Positions 15,743-24,798 are shown, counted from the stretch's first letter. The stretch: DNA of 64,000 nucleotides from JAHBVL01 sp964461025 (GCA_964461025.1 CAYWSE010000005.1:14679-78678); one strand, 5' to 3'. Translations and numbers: made by a program. Notes: a model not told the origin generated them from the letters alone.

Positions 15743-18700
15743 TTACTCGATGATCGCAGCTGGGCAAATCCAGGCGTACGCGCATCCTTTACATGCCGAA
15801 GAGGAGGGAGTCGGGGTGAAGTCATTGCTGGCGATGCCTTCGACAAGTGCGTCGATGATGTCAGTGAGCGCCTTTCTCGATTCGTCGGTGTGGACGTGGC
15901 TTCTCACCTGTCGTTCGTTCCAGGCTTCGCCAGCGACGAATGCGCTGTCATCATCATGCCGCAGCGCCAGGTATGAGACTCTCGGCGTGCTCTCAGGATG
16001 CTCCTGTCGGTGCGCATAATCATAGAGGAAGAGCTGTAGCGAATCGGCGGGCTTTTTGACTGTATCGCTGTCTCGCTTGCTCGTTTTGAAGTCGATGATA
16101 TCGCGCGAGCCGTCTACCCCTTGCATCACCGCGTCGATGCGTCCGGTAAGGCTGTGTCTGTTCCACGGCACGGAGAAACCAGACTCGACAGTCATTGGTC
16201 TTCGGGTCAACGGGCGTGAGCGCTCCCAGTCGTAATAGCGCCGCAACATGGCGCTGGCCCGTTGCCGGAGTTGTTTCGCTTGGGTTGCATGCCGAATACC
16301 ATGCGGGGACCAGGTGTCTTCAATCGCTGATTCGATTGCGGCGGTATCCGGAATTTCGCCAGTGCGTCGCCACATTTCGTTGATCTGGCTGAGAGCGGCA
16401 TGAATCGACCTGCCAAAGGAGAACGACGTAGGTCCATCAATGTCTTCGAGTTTCAGAGCAACGGCATAGAAATACTTTCGCGGGCATTTCTGGTATTGCT
16501 CGATTTGGGTGTGGGAAAGCATTAACGATTCGGCAAGCGCAAAGGGCCGGGGCAGAGCGCGGGGTCGCAGCATTGTGGCTCCCGCGATGCTGCGCTTCGC
16601 CGCTGCCTGCTCAAGCAACAGCGAGGCCAGATTCCCGGCGACGTCATCGTCGTCGACTCCAACATCGAGCGTCCGGTTGCGTCGCGTCCGCAACTGACGA
16701 GCCAGATCGTGCATCGATGCGAGTGGATGGTCGAGTCGGTGATCCGTCTCCGGTGTATCCAGCGGCGCAAGTCCCGCCTCTGCGATGAACTGCGATGGCC
16801 GAGTCAGGCCGCCATCCGCATGGCGCAATGGATAGGAGATGTGCAATTCCGTTTGAGCGCGAGTCATCGCCACGTAGGCGAGTCGCCGCTCTTCCTCGAT
16901 GAACTGCATGCGCCGCTCCTGTTCCGAGGGGCGAAGCGCATCGTCATTCGTCCAATCGCGCAGTGCATCTGCATCGAAAGCGAGATCGAGTCTCATTGGC
17001 AAGGGGAATTCGCCATCCGACATGGCCGGGAGAAACACGACCGGCCACTCCAGACCCTTTGCCGAATGGACGGTGAGGATCGTTACGCCTTCAGACGAGG
17101 AGCGTCGTCCCCACGGCACATCGGCATAGCCTGACTGGAGGAGTGAGGAGAGTTCCTGCAATGTCCCACCCGCATCGGCGATTCCGTTGGCCCGTTCGAG
17201 GAAAGATTGCAGCATATTGGCCGTGGCATGATCGATCGACTCCTGAAGCCCTCCCGCGAGGATGATTGCTTTGTAAAGCGCGTTCGCGGGTTCGAGCTTG
17301 GCATATTGACGGCATTGAGCGGCCTGTGTCTGGCATGCACGCAGTGCCTGGAGTTGGGATACGGAAAACACGTAATCAGATTCGCCGCTCGGCATGAGCA
17401 ACTCGTCCTGCGATTCGGGGTCGCTCACGCACTGTTCGATACTGCGTAAGGCAAATGCGACGTCAGTACCCGACTTCGCCATGAGTCGGGCCGCATCGTT
17501 CCAGCGCTGTGGCCCGGCAACGAGCCGAAACGCAGCGAACACATCCTGAATCGTCTCGGCGTTGCCGCTCGTTTCATCGCCGGACTGGAAGGGAATGCCG
17601 TGCGCGGCAAGTGTTCGAGCGATCGGCCCCTGGCTGCGGTCGACGCTTCGCAGCAGGATCGCGATGTCGGTGAACCGCACCGGGTCCACGGGGCGACGAA
17701 CCAGCTCCAGAATCGAGTGGACGATGTGCGCAGCCTCGAGCGCCGGGTTGGCGACAGGCGTAACGGTGACCGTGCCTGGCGGAGCAGTGTCGCGGGCCCG
17801 CAGGACGACCCGGTTTCCCGCCGGGTTGTGAGCGATAAGGGCGTTTGCCGCGTCGAGAATCCGCTGCCCGGACCGGTAATTGGTGCCGAGGACGTAGGAG
17901 GCCGCGCCCGGAAAGTGCTCGCCGAATTCGTCCATGAAGCGCGACTGTCCGCCGCGGAATGCGTAGATGGCCTGATTTGCATCGCCGACGACGCAGACAT
18001 TGCCGTCGTGTGGAGAGAGAAGCTGGATCAGTCGGAATTGACCGTAGTTCGTGTCCTGGAATTCATCGACGAGGAGTTGATCGAAACGCGAACGAGTCCG
18101 TGCAAGCAGTTTCGAATCGGAAGCAAGACGAGTGACTGCTTCGAGCCCCATTGATGCAAAGTCATGAAAATCGTGGGCGGCCTGCGCTTCGGCGACCCGC
18201 CGGTGCGCGAGAGCGATATCGTGCATTCGGCCGGGTTGCTGTTCCTCCCGCGCGGCATATGCGTCGACGTCCATGGGAGACATGAGGAGATCACAAGCCT
18301 GTGAACGGAAGGTGACAACATCGTCGATAAGCTTGTCGCGACCGAATTCGCCGGGATGCGCGAGCAAAACCTCGGACGGAATCGATCTGACAACACTGGC
18401 GATGAATGCTCGCATCTCCTGATCGGTGAGGACAGGTGCTTTCGGAGCGAGTGACTCAAGTCGCCACTCCTGGATCAGAGACAGACAAAAAGCGTGAAAC
18501 GTATGTATATGAAGGCTTCGAGAGCCATGCCCGAAGTCCTCCAGAATGCGATCCCGCAGCTCTCTCGCCGCCTTACGTGAGAACGTCAGGCAGAGGATAC
18601 GGTCTTCTCGTATTCCATTGTTGGACAACGCGACGAAGCGTTTCGTCAACGTTTGCGTCTTGCCGGTGCCGGCGCCGGCAATGATTCGCATCGGACCTGC

Positions 18701-18751
18701 GCGATGTTCGATTGCGGCGATTTGCTCGGCGTTCAGCTCGAAGGCGGTCAT
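15743..18751 (-). CDS. UvrD/PcrA-like superfamily 1 helicase fused to an Fe-S PD-(D/E)XK nuclease
   Basis: 1002 residues. Helicase motifs run from Walker A (IIAGAGTGKTQTL, residues 23-35) through LLVDEFQDTNYGQFRLI, NYRSGQRIL, TVHSAKGLEWPVVFLP and YVAMTRAQTELHIS. The C-terminal third is a RecB/AddB-like nuclease: GRIDAVMQ, then DIIDFKTSK and the QLFLYDYA motif. A first Cys in YQKCPRKYFY and three near the C-terminus (CKGCAYAWIC) make the four-cysteine iron-sulfur frame of AddB/AdnA nucleases. It should unwind and resect double-strand ends without a separate AddB partner. The gene is followed by a repeat tract and lies downstream of the EEP gene. Confidence 0.9.
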   Translation of the reverse strand: MTAFELNAEQIAAIEHRAGPMRIIAGAGTGKTQTLTKRFVALSNNGIREDRILCLTFSRKAARELRDRILEDFGHGSRSLHIHTFHAFCLSLIQEWRLESLAPKAPVLTDQEMRAFIASVVRSIPSEVLLAHPGEFGRDKLIDDVVTFRSQACDLLMSPMDVDAYAAREEQQPGRMHDIALAHRRVAEAQAAHDFHDFASMGLEAVTRLASDSKLLARTRSRFDQLLVDEFQDTNYGQFRLIQLLSPHDGNVCVVGDANQAIYAFRGGQSRFMDEFGEHFPGAASYVLGTNYRSGQRILDAANALIAHNPAGNRVVLRARDTAPPGTVTVTPVANPALEAAHIVHSILELVRRPVDPVRFTDIAILLRSVDRSQGPIARTLAAHGIPFQSGDETSGNAETIQDVFAAFRLVAGPQRWNDAARLMAKSGTDVAFALRSIEQCVSDPESQDELLMPSGESDYVFSVSQLQALRACQTQAAQCRQYAKLEPANALYKAIILAGGLQESIDHATANMLQSFLERANGIADAGGTLQELSSLLQSGYADVPWGRRSSSEGVTILTVHSAKGLEWPVVFLPAMSDGEFPLPMRLDLAFDADALRDWTNDDALRPSEQERRMQFIEEERRLAYVAMTRAQTELHISYPLRHADGGLTRPSQFIAEAGLAPLDTPETDHRLDHPLASMHDLARQLRTRRNRTLDVGVDDDDVAGNLASLLLEQAAAKRSIAGATMLRPRALPRPFALAESLMLSHTQIEQYQKCPRKYFYAVALKLEDIDGPTSFSFGRSIHAALSQINEMWRRTGEIPDTAAIESAIEDTWSPHGIRHATQAKQLRQRASAMLRRYYDWERSRPLTRRPMTVESGFSVPWNRHSLTGRIDAVMQGVDGSRDIIDFKTSKRDSDTVKKPADSLQLFLYDYAHRQEHPESTPRVSYLALRHDDDSAFVAGEAWNERQVRSHVHTDESRKALTDIIDALVEGIASNDFTPTPSSSACKGCAYAWICPAAIIE

Positions 18752-18800
18752 GGAGTGAGCATAGCAGGAAGCGCTCTGGAGGGATCAGGGCAGCAAAGCG

Positions 18801-18842
18801 CTATCCACCATCCACTATCTACCATCGACCATCGACCGCCAA
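18801..18842. repeat. Heptamer tract, six 7-bp units (CCATCCA family)
   Basis: CTATCCA, CCATCCA, CTATCTA, CCATCGA, CCATCGA and CCGCCAA follow one another without slippage in the 98-base gap between the EEP-nuclease stop and the helicase start. The same words recur at 26477-26532 and 41954-41995. Confidence 0.75.
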
Positions 18843-18849
18843 CCCTTAT

Positions 18850-20004
18850 CTAGACCGCAAACGACTCCAGGTACTGATTGGCGTAATCCGTGTCGATCTG
18901 AATCCAGAGTGGCCGGTGATCGGACATCTGCCACGTTCGCCACTTGCGATAGCGGTTGGCGAACGCCTCCGGTGTTTCGGTTTCGCCGTCCGCGAGTGCC
19001 GGCATCAGCGGCGCATAGATCCGGCGATCGCCCGGCGTGTCGCGAAAGACCGAGTTGAACATGTTGACCATGCCGCCGGTGGTGACCCGGAATGACGGTT
19101 CGGCGACGCGAACCGCGATCTGGTCGTAGAAGTGATCCTCCGGCGTGCGGACTTTGTCGCCATCGATCGCGGAAGGAACGGCGAATCCGCGGTCGCGCAG
19201 GGCCAGCATCGTTTCGTGCTCGGGACTGACCACATTGAAGTCGCCAAGCAGAATGTAGTTCTCGGCGCGGGCTGGATCGCTGCCGGCCAGTTTGTTCTCG
19301 CGATCCTGTCTGTCTGCGAAGAACTTCACCAGCGCACGGATTTCACGAATGCGTCTGCGAAGCCCCTCTCCCGAATCTTCCCCGTAATAGATGTGTACGG
19401 TACAGAGGTTGAACTTGAACCAGCCGGACTGAAACGCGACCACGAAGGGCGTGCGTGCGAATTGCTGCTCGACCTCGGTGAGACCGCTGTCGAGCGCTGC
19501 CTCGACCGGTCGCTCCTCCTGATTGCGGGCCGACTGGGTGCGGTTCGGCGAGACGATCATCTGTCCTTTGGGCAGAACGATCTCTCCAGCGATCTTGCGG
19601 AACCAGACCTTCTCCGTGTTGTAGACGAACGCCATACGCTCGGCGTTACCGCCGCTTCCTTCGGTCGTGTCGGTGGCGATGAAATCCCATTCCCGACCGA
19701 GGATATCCATGACCGCCAGAAACTCACCGAGATTGCGGTTGACTTCCTGAACGGCAACGAGGTCGAAGCAGGAAATGATCTCGGCGATGTAGAATAGCGC
19801 TTCGGGTAGACGTGCTCCCTGGCCGAACTTTGCGGCGCCGAAATCGCGGATGTTCCATGTCGCCAGGAGAAGGGTTCCGTCGCTCTTGCGATTTGCGAGC
19901 GGGCGGAGATCGTTCCGCATTCGCAGCAACCGCTTCGCGCAGCGCGCGGCGGCATCCGGGTCGTTGTGATGCAGTTCGCGAAGTGAGGAGTAGTTGTTCG
20001 GCAT
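18850..20004 (-). CDS. Endonuclease/exonuclease/phosphatase (EEP) family protein
   Basis: 384 residues with the EEP metal and catalytic motifs in order: LLATWNIRDFG (Asn), DLVAVQEVNRNLG (metal-binding Glu), RMAFVYNTEKV, YILLGDFNVVSPEHE (catalytic Asp and Asn) and MSDHRPLWIQID (Asp-His pair) near the C-terminus. Such enzymes cleave phosphodiester bonds in DNA, RNA or phospholipids. No signal peptide is present, so a cytoplasmic nuclease is most likely. It lies just upstream of the helicase-nuclease on the same strand, separated only by a heptamer tract, and may be cotranscribed with it. Confidence 0.88.
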   Translation of the reverse strand: MPNNYSSLRELHHNDPDAAARCAKRLLRMRNDLRPLANRKSDGTLLLATWNIRDFGAAKFGQGARLPEALFYIAEIISCFDLVAVQEVNRNLGEFLAVMDILGREWDFIATDTTEGSGGNAERMAFVYNTEKVWFRKIAGEIVLPKGQMIVSPNRTQSARNQEERPVEAALDSGLTEVEQQFARTPFVVAFQSGWFKFNLCTVHIYYGEDSGEGLRRRIREIRALVKFFADRQDRENKLAGSDPARAENYILLGDFNVVSPEHETMLALRDRGFAVPSAIDGDKVRTPEDHFYDQIAVRVAEPSFRVTTGGMVNMFNSVFRDTPGDRRIYAPLMPALADGETETPEAFANRYRKWRTWQMSDHRPLWIQIDTDYANQYLESFAV

Positions 20005-20238
20005 TGGCTGCGCTCGAATGCGTTTAGCGACTCACTCAGAGGCGACGTCTCTTTGTCGTTGGATCAGGGCGGCGAGTTGGTCGGCCCGTTCACCTGTTTC
20101 ATGTGTGATGTCTGGTGTCGTCACGGTATCCAACGCTTGGTCACCGCCAAAGGGATCAACCTGCAACGCTCACTCCAGATGACGAGCGCCTGCATTGAAC
20201 ACGGGCGATTCCATTGATGAAGCCTCGCCATGCACATT

Positions 20239-20598
20239 TTAGGAACGCGGGCCTCCCAGACGATCTACGATGCTCTCAGCCAGCGAGACTGCGCTGATCG
20301 CAATGGCTGAAGAATCGTTCATTCGTGCTTCAAGGTCATAGTCAGCTGTCTTTCTCATGTCATGGAGTTCTCGCAGATCTAGAGCAATCTGATCCTCTCC
20401 CAATTGCTCGAGCCGGCGGCGAAGCTCAAGATGAGTGTTGTTGACCGTTACAACCTGCCCATGAGCACCGCAATAGAATCGAGCCTCGTGAAAGGCGGCG
20501 TAATAGGCTCTGCTGATTGCGCTTCTTTCGCAGGCTTCATCCGATTCCTGTATCAAGAGCAGACGAGCGCCCCTGAGAAACTCGAATCCGCCGATCAT
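20239..20598 (-). CDS. HEPN-domain protein (cassette 1)
   Basis: 119 residues forming a single HEPN four-helix domain: helix 2 carries AISRAYYAAFHEAR (residues 28-40), a THLELRRRLEQLG helix follows, and LRELHDMRKTADYD (76-88) holds the R..ADYD pattern typical of short archaeal/bacterial HEPN proteins. HEPN proteins are often RNA-cleaving toxins, but the classical RxxxxH motif is not obvious here. The gene overlaps its upstream partner (20598-20951) by one base (TGATG), so they are coupled. A close paralogue with the same length is at 21035-21394. No nucleotidyltransferase (MNT) gene is nearby, so this is not a HepT/MntA pair. Confidence 0.8.
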   Translation of the reverse strand: MIGGFEFLRGARLLLIQESDEACERSAISRAYYAAFHEARFYCGAHGQVVTVNNTHLELRRRLEQLGEDQIALDLRELHDMRKTADYDLEARMNDSSAIAISAVSLAESIVDRLGGPRS

Positions 20599-20951
20599 CA
20601 GATCTCGAAATACTTGGGCATGAAGAGAAATCCCTCTCGCACCTCAAAAGGCAGCGTGCGCAACCAACCCGCCGACATCTGATGGATTGCTTTTTTTGCT
20701 TCCATGAACGGCATAGTGGTTTCGATGTATGCGCCAACGTATGGATCTTGCTCTCCATCCGCATCGTACCGAATGAGCAGTGTCATGGCGGGGCGTCCAT
20801 CGAAATAGCGAGGGAGCAGATCCAGCGCCTCGACCAGCACCTCGGCGACGCGCGGCCGCTCTTCGAGAAATGCCCGCACATCGTCTGGATCGGGAATGAC
20901 GTAATTCGTCAACACAGTATCGAGCGCTTTGGATTGAGTGGCGGTCAACAT
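20598..20951 (-). CDS. Partner protein of HEPN cassette 1, family unknown
   Basis: 117 residues. The N-terminal half (MLTATQSKALDTVLTNYVIP, PDDVRAFLEERPRVAEVLVEAL) is nearly identical in the copy at 21391-21744. The C-terminal half is more variable and ends with a helical LRTLPFEVREG segment. A strand near residue 58 (TLLIRYDADGEQDPYVGAYI) recalls the small strand-rich proteins often found next to HEPN genes in cyanobacteria and Chloroflexota. No DNA-binding motif is evident. It is translated first and overlaps the HEPN gene by one base, so it probably controls or activates that protein. Confidence 0.65.
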   Translation of the reverse strand: MLTATQSKALDTVLTNYVIPDPDDVRAFLEERPRVAEVLVEALDLLPRYFDGRPAMTLLIRYDADGEQDPYVGAYIETTMPFMEAKKAIHQMSAGWLRTLPFEVREGFLFMPKYFEI

Positions 20952-20988
20952 GGTCGTCTTCCTTGCCCTGTCCTCGGTGGTTGAAGAT

Positions 20989-20995
20989 TACACCT
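20989..20995 (-). promoter_or_regulatory. AGGTGTA box upstream of HEPN cassette 1
   Basis: AGGTGTA on the minus strand lies 44 bases upstream of the ATG at 20951. The same word occurs 45 bases upstream of the equivalent ATG of cassette 2 (21783-21789), and both leaders end in GACGACC before the start. Conserved sequence and spacing, in otherwise diverged leaders, suggest a promoter element or operator. Confidence 0.4.
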
Positions 20996-21034
20996 ACGCG
21001 CTGAGTGCAACGTCACCATTTCAATGAGCAACAA

Positions 21035-21394
21035 TCACGACACGGAGTTGAGGTTCGAAATAATATGCTCCGACGTGGCCAAAGCTCCGATCGCGACCTC
21101 GGCGAAGTCTGTTCCGGTGGCCGGTACATCGTAGTCGGCCTGCTTCCGCCGATCGTGGAGATCACGCAGGTTCCAGGCAATATCTCCATACCCCATTTCC
21201 TCCAGGCACCACCGCAATGCAACGTGCGTATTGGTCGTAGAAACGGCACGACCATTTCCATCACAGAAATCGCGAGCCGCGTGCATTGCCGCATAGTAGG
21301 AGCGACTAATGGAGGTTCGTTGAGTGCCTTCATCTGACCCGATTGTCAGAAGGAGGCGAGCGAGCGCAAGAAAATCCGTGCCTCTGAACGTCAC
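21035..21394 (-). CDS. HEPN-domain protein (cassette 2)
   Basis: 119 residues, the same length as the HEPN protein at 20239-20598 and clearly its paralogue: SISRSYYAAMHAARDFC, then TNTHVALRWCLEEMG, WNLRDLHDRRKQADYD and a C-terminal helix. The two have diverged at many positions, so the duplication is not recent. The gene start overlaps the end of its partner (21391-21744) by four bases (ATGA), a tight coupling slightly different from the one-base overlap of cassette 1. A role as an RNA-targeting toxin or effector is inferred from the HEPN family only. Confidence 0.8.
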   Translation of the reverse strand: MTFRGTDFLALARLLLTIGSDEGTQRTSISRSYYAAMHAARDFCDGNGRAVSTTNTHVALRWCLEEMGYGDIAWNLRDLHDRRKQADYDVPATGTDFAEVAIGALATSEHIISNLNSVS

Positions 21395-21744
21395 GATGAG
21401 ATCGGTTCCGGGCTGAAGAGTATCTCTTCACGGACATCGCGCGGTAATGCGCCGAACCAGTCCAACCAAAGCCGGCGCATCGTGTCGATGGTTGTCGTCG
21501 GCTCCGATGATGTGTGGATGTAGGCCGCGGCATACGGTGGCTCTTCGCCCTCTGGATCGAACCTGATCCGCAGTATGATCGGGTTTCCCCCTTTGAAGTA
21601 TTCCGGAATGACATCCAGCGCCTCGACCAGCACCTCGGCGACGCGCGGCCGCTCTTCCAGAAAGGCGCGCACATCATCCGGATCCGGAATGACGTAGCTC
21701 GCCATCACGGTGTCGAGCGCTTTGGATTGGGTGGCGGTCAGCAT
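21391..21744 (-). CDS. Partner protein of HEPN cassette 2, family unknown
   Basis: 117 residues from ATG 21744; the frame stays open to 22044, but that extension runs back into the MFS gene and the paralogue starts at the equivalent ATG. The N-terminal half is almost the same as in 20598-20951 (MLTATQSKALDTVMASYVIP and the PRVAEVLVEALD helix), while the second half (IILRIRFDPEGEEPPYAAAY and GALPRDVREEILF) has drifted. A conserved N-terminus beside a variable C-terminus suggests the latter specifies the HEPN partner. The function of the family is unknown to me. Confidence 0.65.
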   Translation of the reverse strand: MLTATQSKALDTVMASYVIPDPDDVRAFLEERPRVAEVLVEALDVIPEYFKGGNPIILRIRFDPEGEEPPYAAAYIHTSSEPTTTIDTMRRLWLDWFGALPRDVREEILFSPEPISS

Positions 21745-21782
21745 GGTCGTCGTCCTGCACGTGGATTGCCGAACGTCAAGCA

Positions 21783-21789
21783 TACACCT
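21783..21789 (-). promoter_or_regulatory. AGGTGTA box upstream of HEPN cassette 2
   Basis: This is the copy-2 counterpart of the box at 20989-20995, here 45 bases from the start codon at 21744. It falls in the 50-base gap behind the MFS gene, so the cassette probably has its own promoter. Confidence 0.4.
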
Positions 21790-21794
21790 GACGA

Positions 21795-23015
21795 TCAGGC
21801 CGTTGCGGGAGCTGTCCCATACCCAAATCGGACCGCCAGGAGGATCAGCGGTACGACCAGTATCACCGCCACGACATTGAGCATGGCATACGAGCCGAGC
21901 CCGACGATCAGTCCGGCAGTGAGCCCCGCCGTTGCGCCGCTGATGCCCATCAGCAGATCCGCCGCTCCCTGCATGCTGGCGCGGTCGTCGACCGGGATCG
22001 ATTCGGTCAGGAGGGTCGAACCACCGATGAGCGTGCATGACCACCCCAGACCGAGCAGGAAGAGCCCCACCCCCAGTTGCAGCGACTCATGACCGCTGGC
22101 TGTGCCGGCAATCATGAACGAAATCAGCAAAATGACCCCGCCGAGGATGATGATCGGACGCCGCCCGAAGCGGTCGACCGCCCAGCCAACTAGCGGCGAT
22201 GCGATGTACATGCCAGTGATATGACCGCTGATGACGAAGCCGATGATGCGCAGGTCGGCGTCGCCATGTTTCAGATGAACCGGCGTCATCGACATCACCG
22301 CCACCATCACCGATTGACCGATCGCCATCGCCGTCAGACCGAGCGACGCGGCCGGTATACCGCGGATATAGGCGAAGGCTTCTCGCAGCGGAACATTGCG
22401 ACGCTCCTTCGGCGCGGCGATGCCGCTCGCCTCCGCTTCGGCCGCGCGAGCCACCAGCAGCGGATCGGGACGGAGCATCAGCGAGATGATCAAACCAGCG
22501 ATGATGAAAACACAAACGGTCAGCAGGTAAGGACCGGCCAGGGATGGAATCCCGATGCGCTCCGCCAGATTCCCCATCGGATCGGCCAAATTCGGACCGA
22601 GTACAGAACCGATCGTTGTGGCCCAGACGACGCTGGACAGATCGCGCCCCCGCCGGTTAGGCGACGCCAGATCGGCCGCCGCATAGCGTGACTGCAGTCC
22701 GGCCGCATAACCGCCTCCCGTGAGAAAGAGTCCGAGCAGGGCAATCGGGAAAAAGTGCACGATCGCACCGAGGACAATGAGAAGCGCTCCAACGATGCCG
22801 ACTGCGTACGCCAGCTGAAGTCCGGGACGCCGGCCCCGTTCGTTCATGACGCGGGAGACGGGAACGGCAATAAACGCCGTGCCGATCACCGCGGCAGTTG
22901 ATGAAAGGCCGCTCAACGACTCAGTGGCGAGGTCGGCCGCCAGCAACGCCCCGACTGCCGCTCCGGCCGCGGCGCCGATGCCGCCGAAGACCTGAGCAAG
23001 AGCCAGCACCTTCAC
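21795..23015 (-). CDS. Major facilitator superfamily transporter
   Basis: 406 residues from GTG 23015. About twelve hydrophobic segments are split by a central charged loop (residues about 190-215, RPDPLLVARAAEAEASG). The loop between segments 2 and 3 carries the MFS signature VMNERGRRPGL, repeated in the second half as WAVDRFGRRPIIILGG. The first helix (VLALAQVFGGIGAAAGAAVG) resembles multidrug-efflux relatives. The open frame extends upstream without a standard start codon, so the true N-terminus is uncertain. No regulator is adjacent; the substrate is unknown. Confidence 0.85.
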   Translation of the reverse strand: MKVLALAQVFGGIGAAAGAAVGALLAADLATESLSGLSSTAAVIGTAFIAVPVSRVMNERGRRPGLQLAYAVGIVGALLIVLGAIVHFFPIALLGLFLTGGGYAAGLQSRYAAADLASPNRRGRDLSSVVWATTIGSVLGPNLADPMGNLAERIGIPSLAGPYLLTVCVFIIAGLIISLMLRPDPLLVARAAEAEASGIAAPKERRNVPLREAFAYIRGIPAASLGLTAMAIGQSVMVAVMSMTPVHLKHGDADLRIIGFVISGHITGMYIASPLVGWAVDRFGRRPIIILGGVILLISFMIAGTASGHESLQLGVGLFLLGLGWSCTLIGGSTLLTESIPVDDRASMQGAADLLMGISGATAGLTAGLIVGLGSYAMLNVVAVILVVPLILLAVRFGYGTAPATA

Positions 23016-23322
23016 CGTTCGCCGCTGGATCGCGTCGATCGATGCAGGTCGCGCCGATGCCGTCGCCGCAGCTGGTTCGGAAACCGCCGCTTCGTGAAGC
23101 TCAGTCGTGGTCGCGATAACGAATTGCCCTCGTCAGCGATGCGTGCCGCAATCCCCCGGCATCGCCTGCTGATTGTCGCATGACGCCGGCCAGAATGCGG
23201 CGATCGATGGCATCACGGCGGTTCACCGGCGGGCGCGATTCGTGCGCCTCTGTGTTGGAATCCGAATGCCGGTTTGGATCGATGCGTTGTCGATCCGTTC
23301 GATCAATGCGGAAGGATGATTG
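23016..23322. other. Divergent intergenic region (MFS / M23 peptidase)
   Basis: 307 bases that must hold both promoters. The left part continues the MFS reading frame for about 90 bases (an Ala-rich coding-like stretch ending in a stop codon) without an ATG, GTG or TTG. The right part ends in the GGAAGG ribosome-binding site of the peptidase gene. I see no repeat or RNA gene. Confidence 0.35.
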
Positions 23323-24798
23323 ATGATGAGTCGCACAGTTCGAGGTTTGTTCACTCTTCTGGTTTTCTTGATGATTGGAGGACTTGGCCTTTATGAGCCG
23401 GCCATTTCGGCGCAGGAAGCAACGCCGGTCGTGACGACGTTCGAGGAGGTTGAGGCGGAGTACCGAAGCGCTGAGGAATGGACCCTCGCAAACGGACGCG
23501 AGATCACCGACGCGTTGCTCTCCGGGGACGCCACAATGCTCGTCGAGCGTCTATCGCCCGAGATGCGGGAGCTTCTTGGTGAAGAAGATCTGGTGAGTTT
23601 GATCGCATCGCTGCAGCAGAACCGGGTTCGGTTCGAAATTCCGGCGCTCGGACTGGTCTTCAATGGCCATCTCGATGGCGATGTGATGGAGGGATTCCTG
23701 AGTGGCGGAGGTACGTATGGATTCAATCTCACGCGTGCCGCCGATGAAGAAGGCGATCTTCTGTCCGGAACCTGGTCCGGCGCCATGATGGTCGATACCG
23801 AGTCGTTCGAATTGACCGTCACCTTTGACTCCGCCACGGACGGATGGAGGGGCACAGCGACGATCCCAACATGGAATGTCACCGATGCCGAGCTGGCGTC
23901 GGTCACCTACGCCGAAGAGCAGCCGATTGGGGCGATGATCGACGATAACGCCATGCCACACTCGCCGGCGCTGCGATCGTATTGGGCGCGATATGCCTGG
24001 GGTGAGGAGAACCTCTCCTTCCAGTATGCCTTCGACGAGGCGGGGACAGTGATCATGGCGCAGGTCGCGCCTGAGGAGTCGCTGCCCGTTGATCCTGCTG
24101 AGACTGTTCTGGGTGATCTAGCCTGGCCGCTGACTGGTCTGTGGTGGGTCGGGTGGGGAGGCGATTCCATTCTTGAGAACTACCACGCCGCCGCGCCATC
24201 GCAACGACACGCCCTCGATTTGCTCGTCTGGCGCGACGGCGGAACGTTCTCCGGCGATGGAGCGGCCAATCAGGATTACTTTGCCTGGGAGCAGCAGATT
24301 CTGGCGCCGGCGTCGGGCACAGTCGTCGATGTGCAGGATGGCATGGCCGACAACACGCCAGGGGTGACCAATCCTGACGGCCATCCTGCTGGCAATCATG
24401 TTGTTCTACACGTCGGCGAGTCGGCATTCGTCTATCTCGCGCATATGCAGGAGGGATCAGTCGCCGTGGCGATTGGCGATGAGGTCGAAGCAGGACAGCT
24501 GCTCGGACTGGTTGGCAATTCCGGCAATTCGACTGAACCGCATCTTCATATACACGCGCAATCGGTCCAGGACTTCTACGATCCTGCCGCGGTCGGCATT
24601 CCACTCGAATTCGCGAACCTGATCGTCGATGGCGAGGAGCAAGAAACTGCCGCGCCGATGCAAGGCGAGTTCGTGGGCAGTGCAAACACCGCGACCGGCA
24701 ATGAATCGGCCCTGGCTCTTCGCCTGAAAGACGTGACCAGATGGGCAGCCCCGACCCAGCTCAGTTCGGGTGGCGTCAGACCCGGTGAGGAGTTGTAG
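23323..24798 (+). CDS. Secreted M23 (LytM-type) metallopeptidase
   Basis: 491 residues; ATG 23323 has GGAAGG seven bases upstream. A Sec signal peptide (GLFTLLVFLMIGGLG, then AISAQEA) leads to an N-terminal domain of about 250 residues with no recognisable family. It contains DUF-like helical (AEEWTLANGREITDALL) and beta (GTWSGAMMVDTESFELTV) parts. The catalytic domain follows with HxxxD (RHALDLL, His about 295, Asp about 299), GNHVVLHV, the active-site HLHIH (about 407-411) and the GLVGNSGNSTEPH loop. It would cleave peptidoglycan peptide bridges or act as a secreted endopeptidase. Confidence 0.88.
   Translation: MMSRTVRGLFTLLVFLMIGGLGLYEPAISAQEATPVVTTFEEVEAEYRSAEEWTLANGREITDALLSGDATMLVERLSPEMRELLGEEDLVSLIASLQQNRVRFEIPALGLVFNGHLDGDVMEGFLSGGGTYGFNLTRAADEEGDLLSGTWSGAMMVDTESFELTVTFDSATDGWRGTATIPTWNVTDAELASVTYAEEQPIGAMIDDNAMPHSPALRSYWARYAWGEENLSFQYAFDEAGTVIMAQVAPEESLPVDPAETVLGDLAWPLTGLWWVGWGGDSILENYHAAAPSQRHALDLLVWRDGGTFSGDGAANQDYFAWEQQILAPASGTVVDVQDGMADNTPGVTNPDGHPAGNHVVLHVGESAFVYLAHMQEGSVAVAIGDEVEAGQLLGLVGNSGNSTEPHLHIHAQSVQDFYDPAAVGIPLEFANLIVDGEEQETAAPMQGEFVGSANTATGNESALALRLKDVTRWAAPTQLSSGGVRPGEEL

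Noticed and set aside
20598..21394. HEPN cassettes as HepT/MntA (HEPN/MNT) systems
   Set aside because: No nucleotidyltransferase GSxxxG...DxD motif is present in either partner protein.
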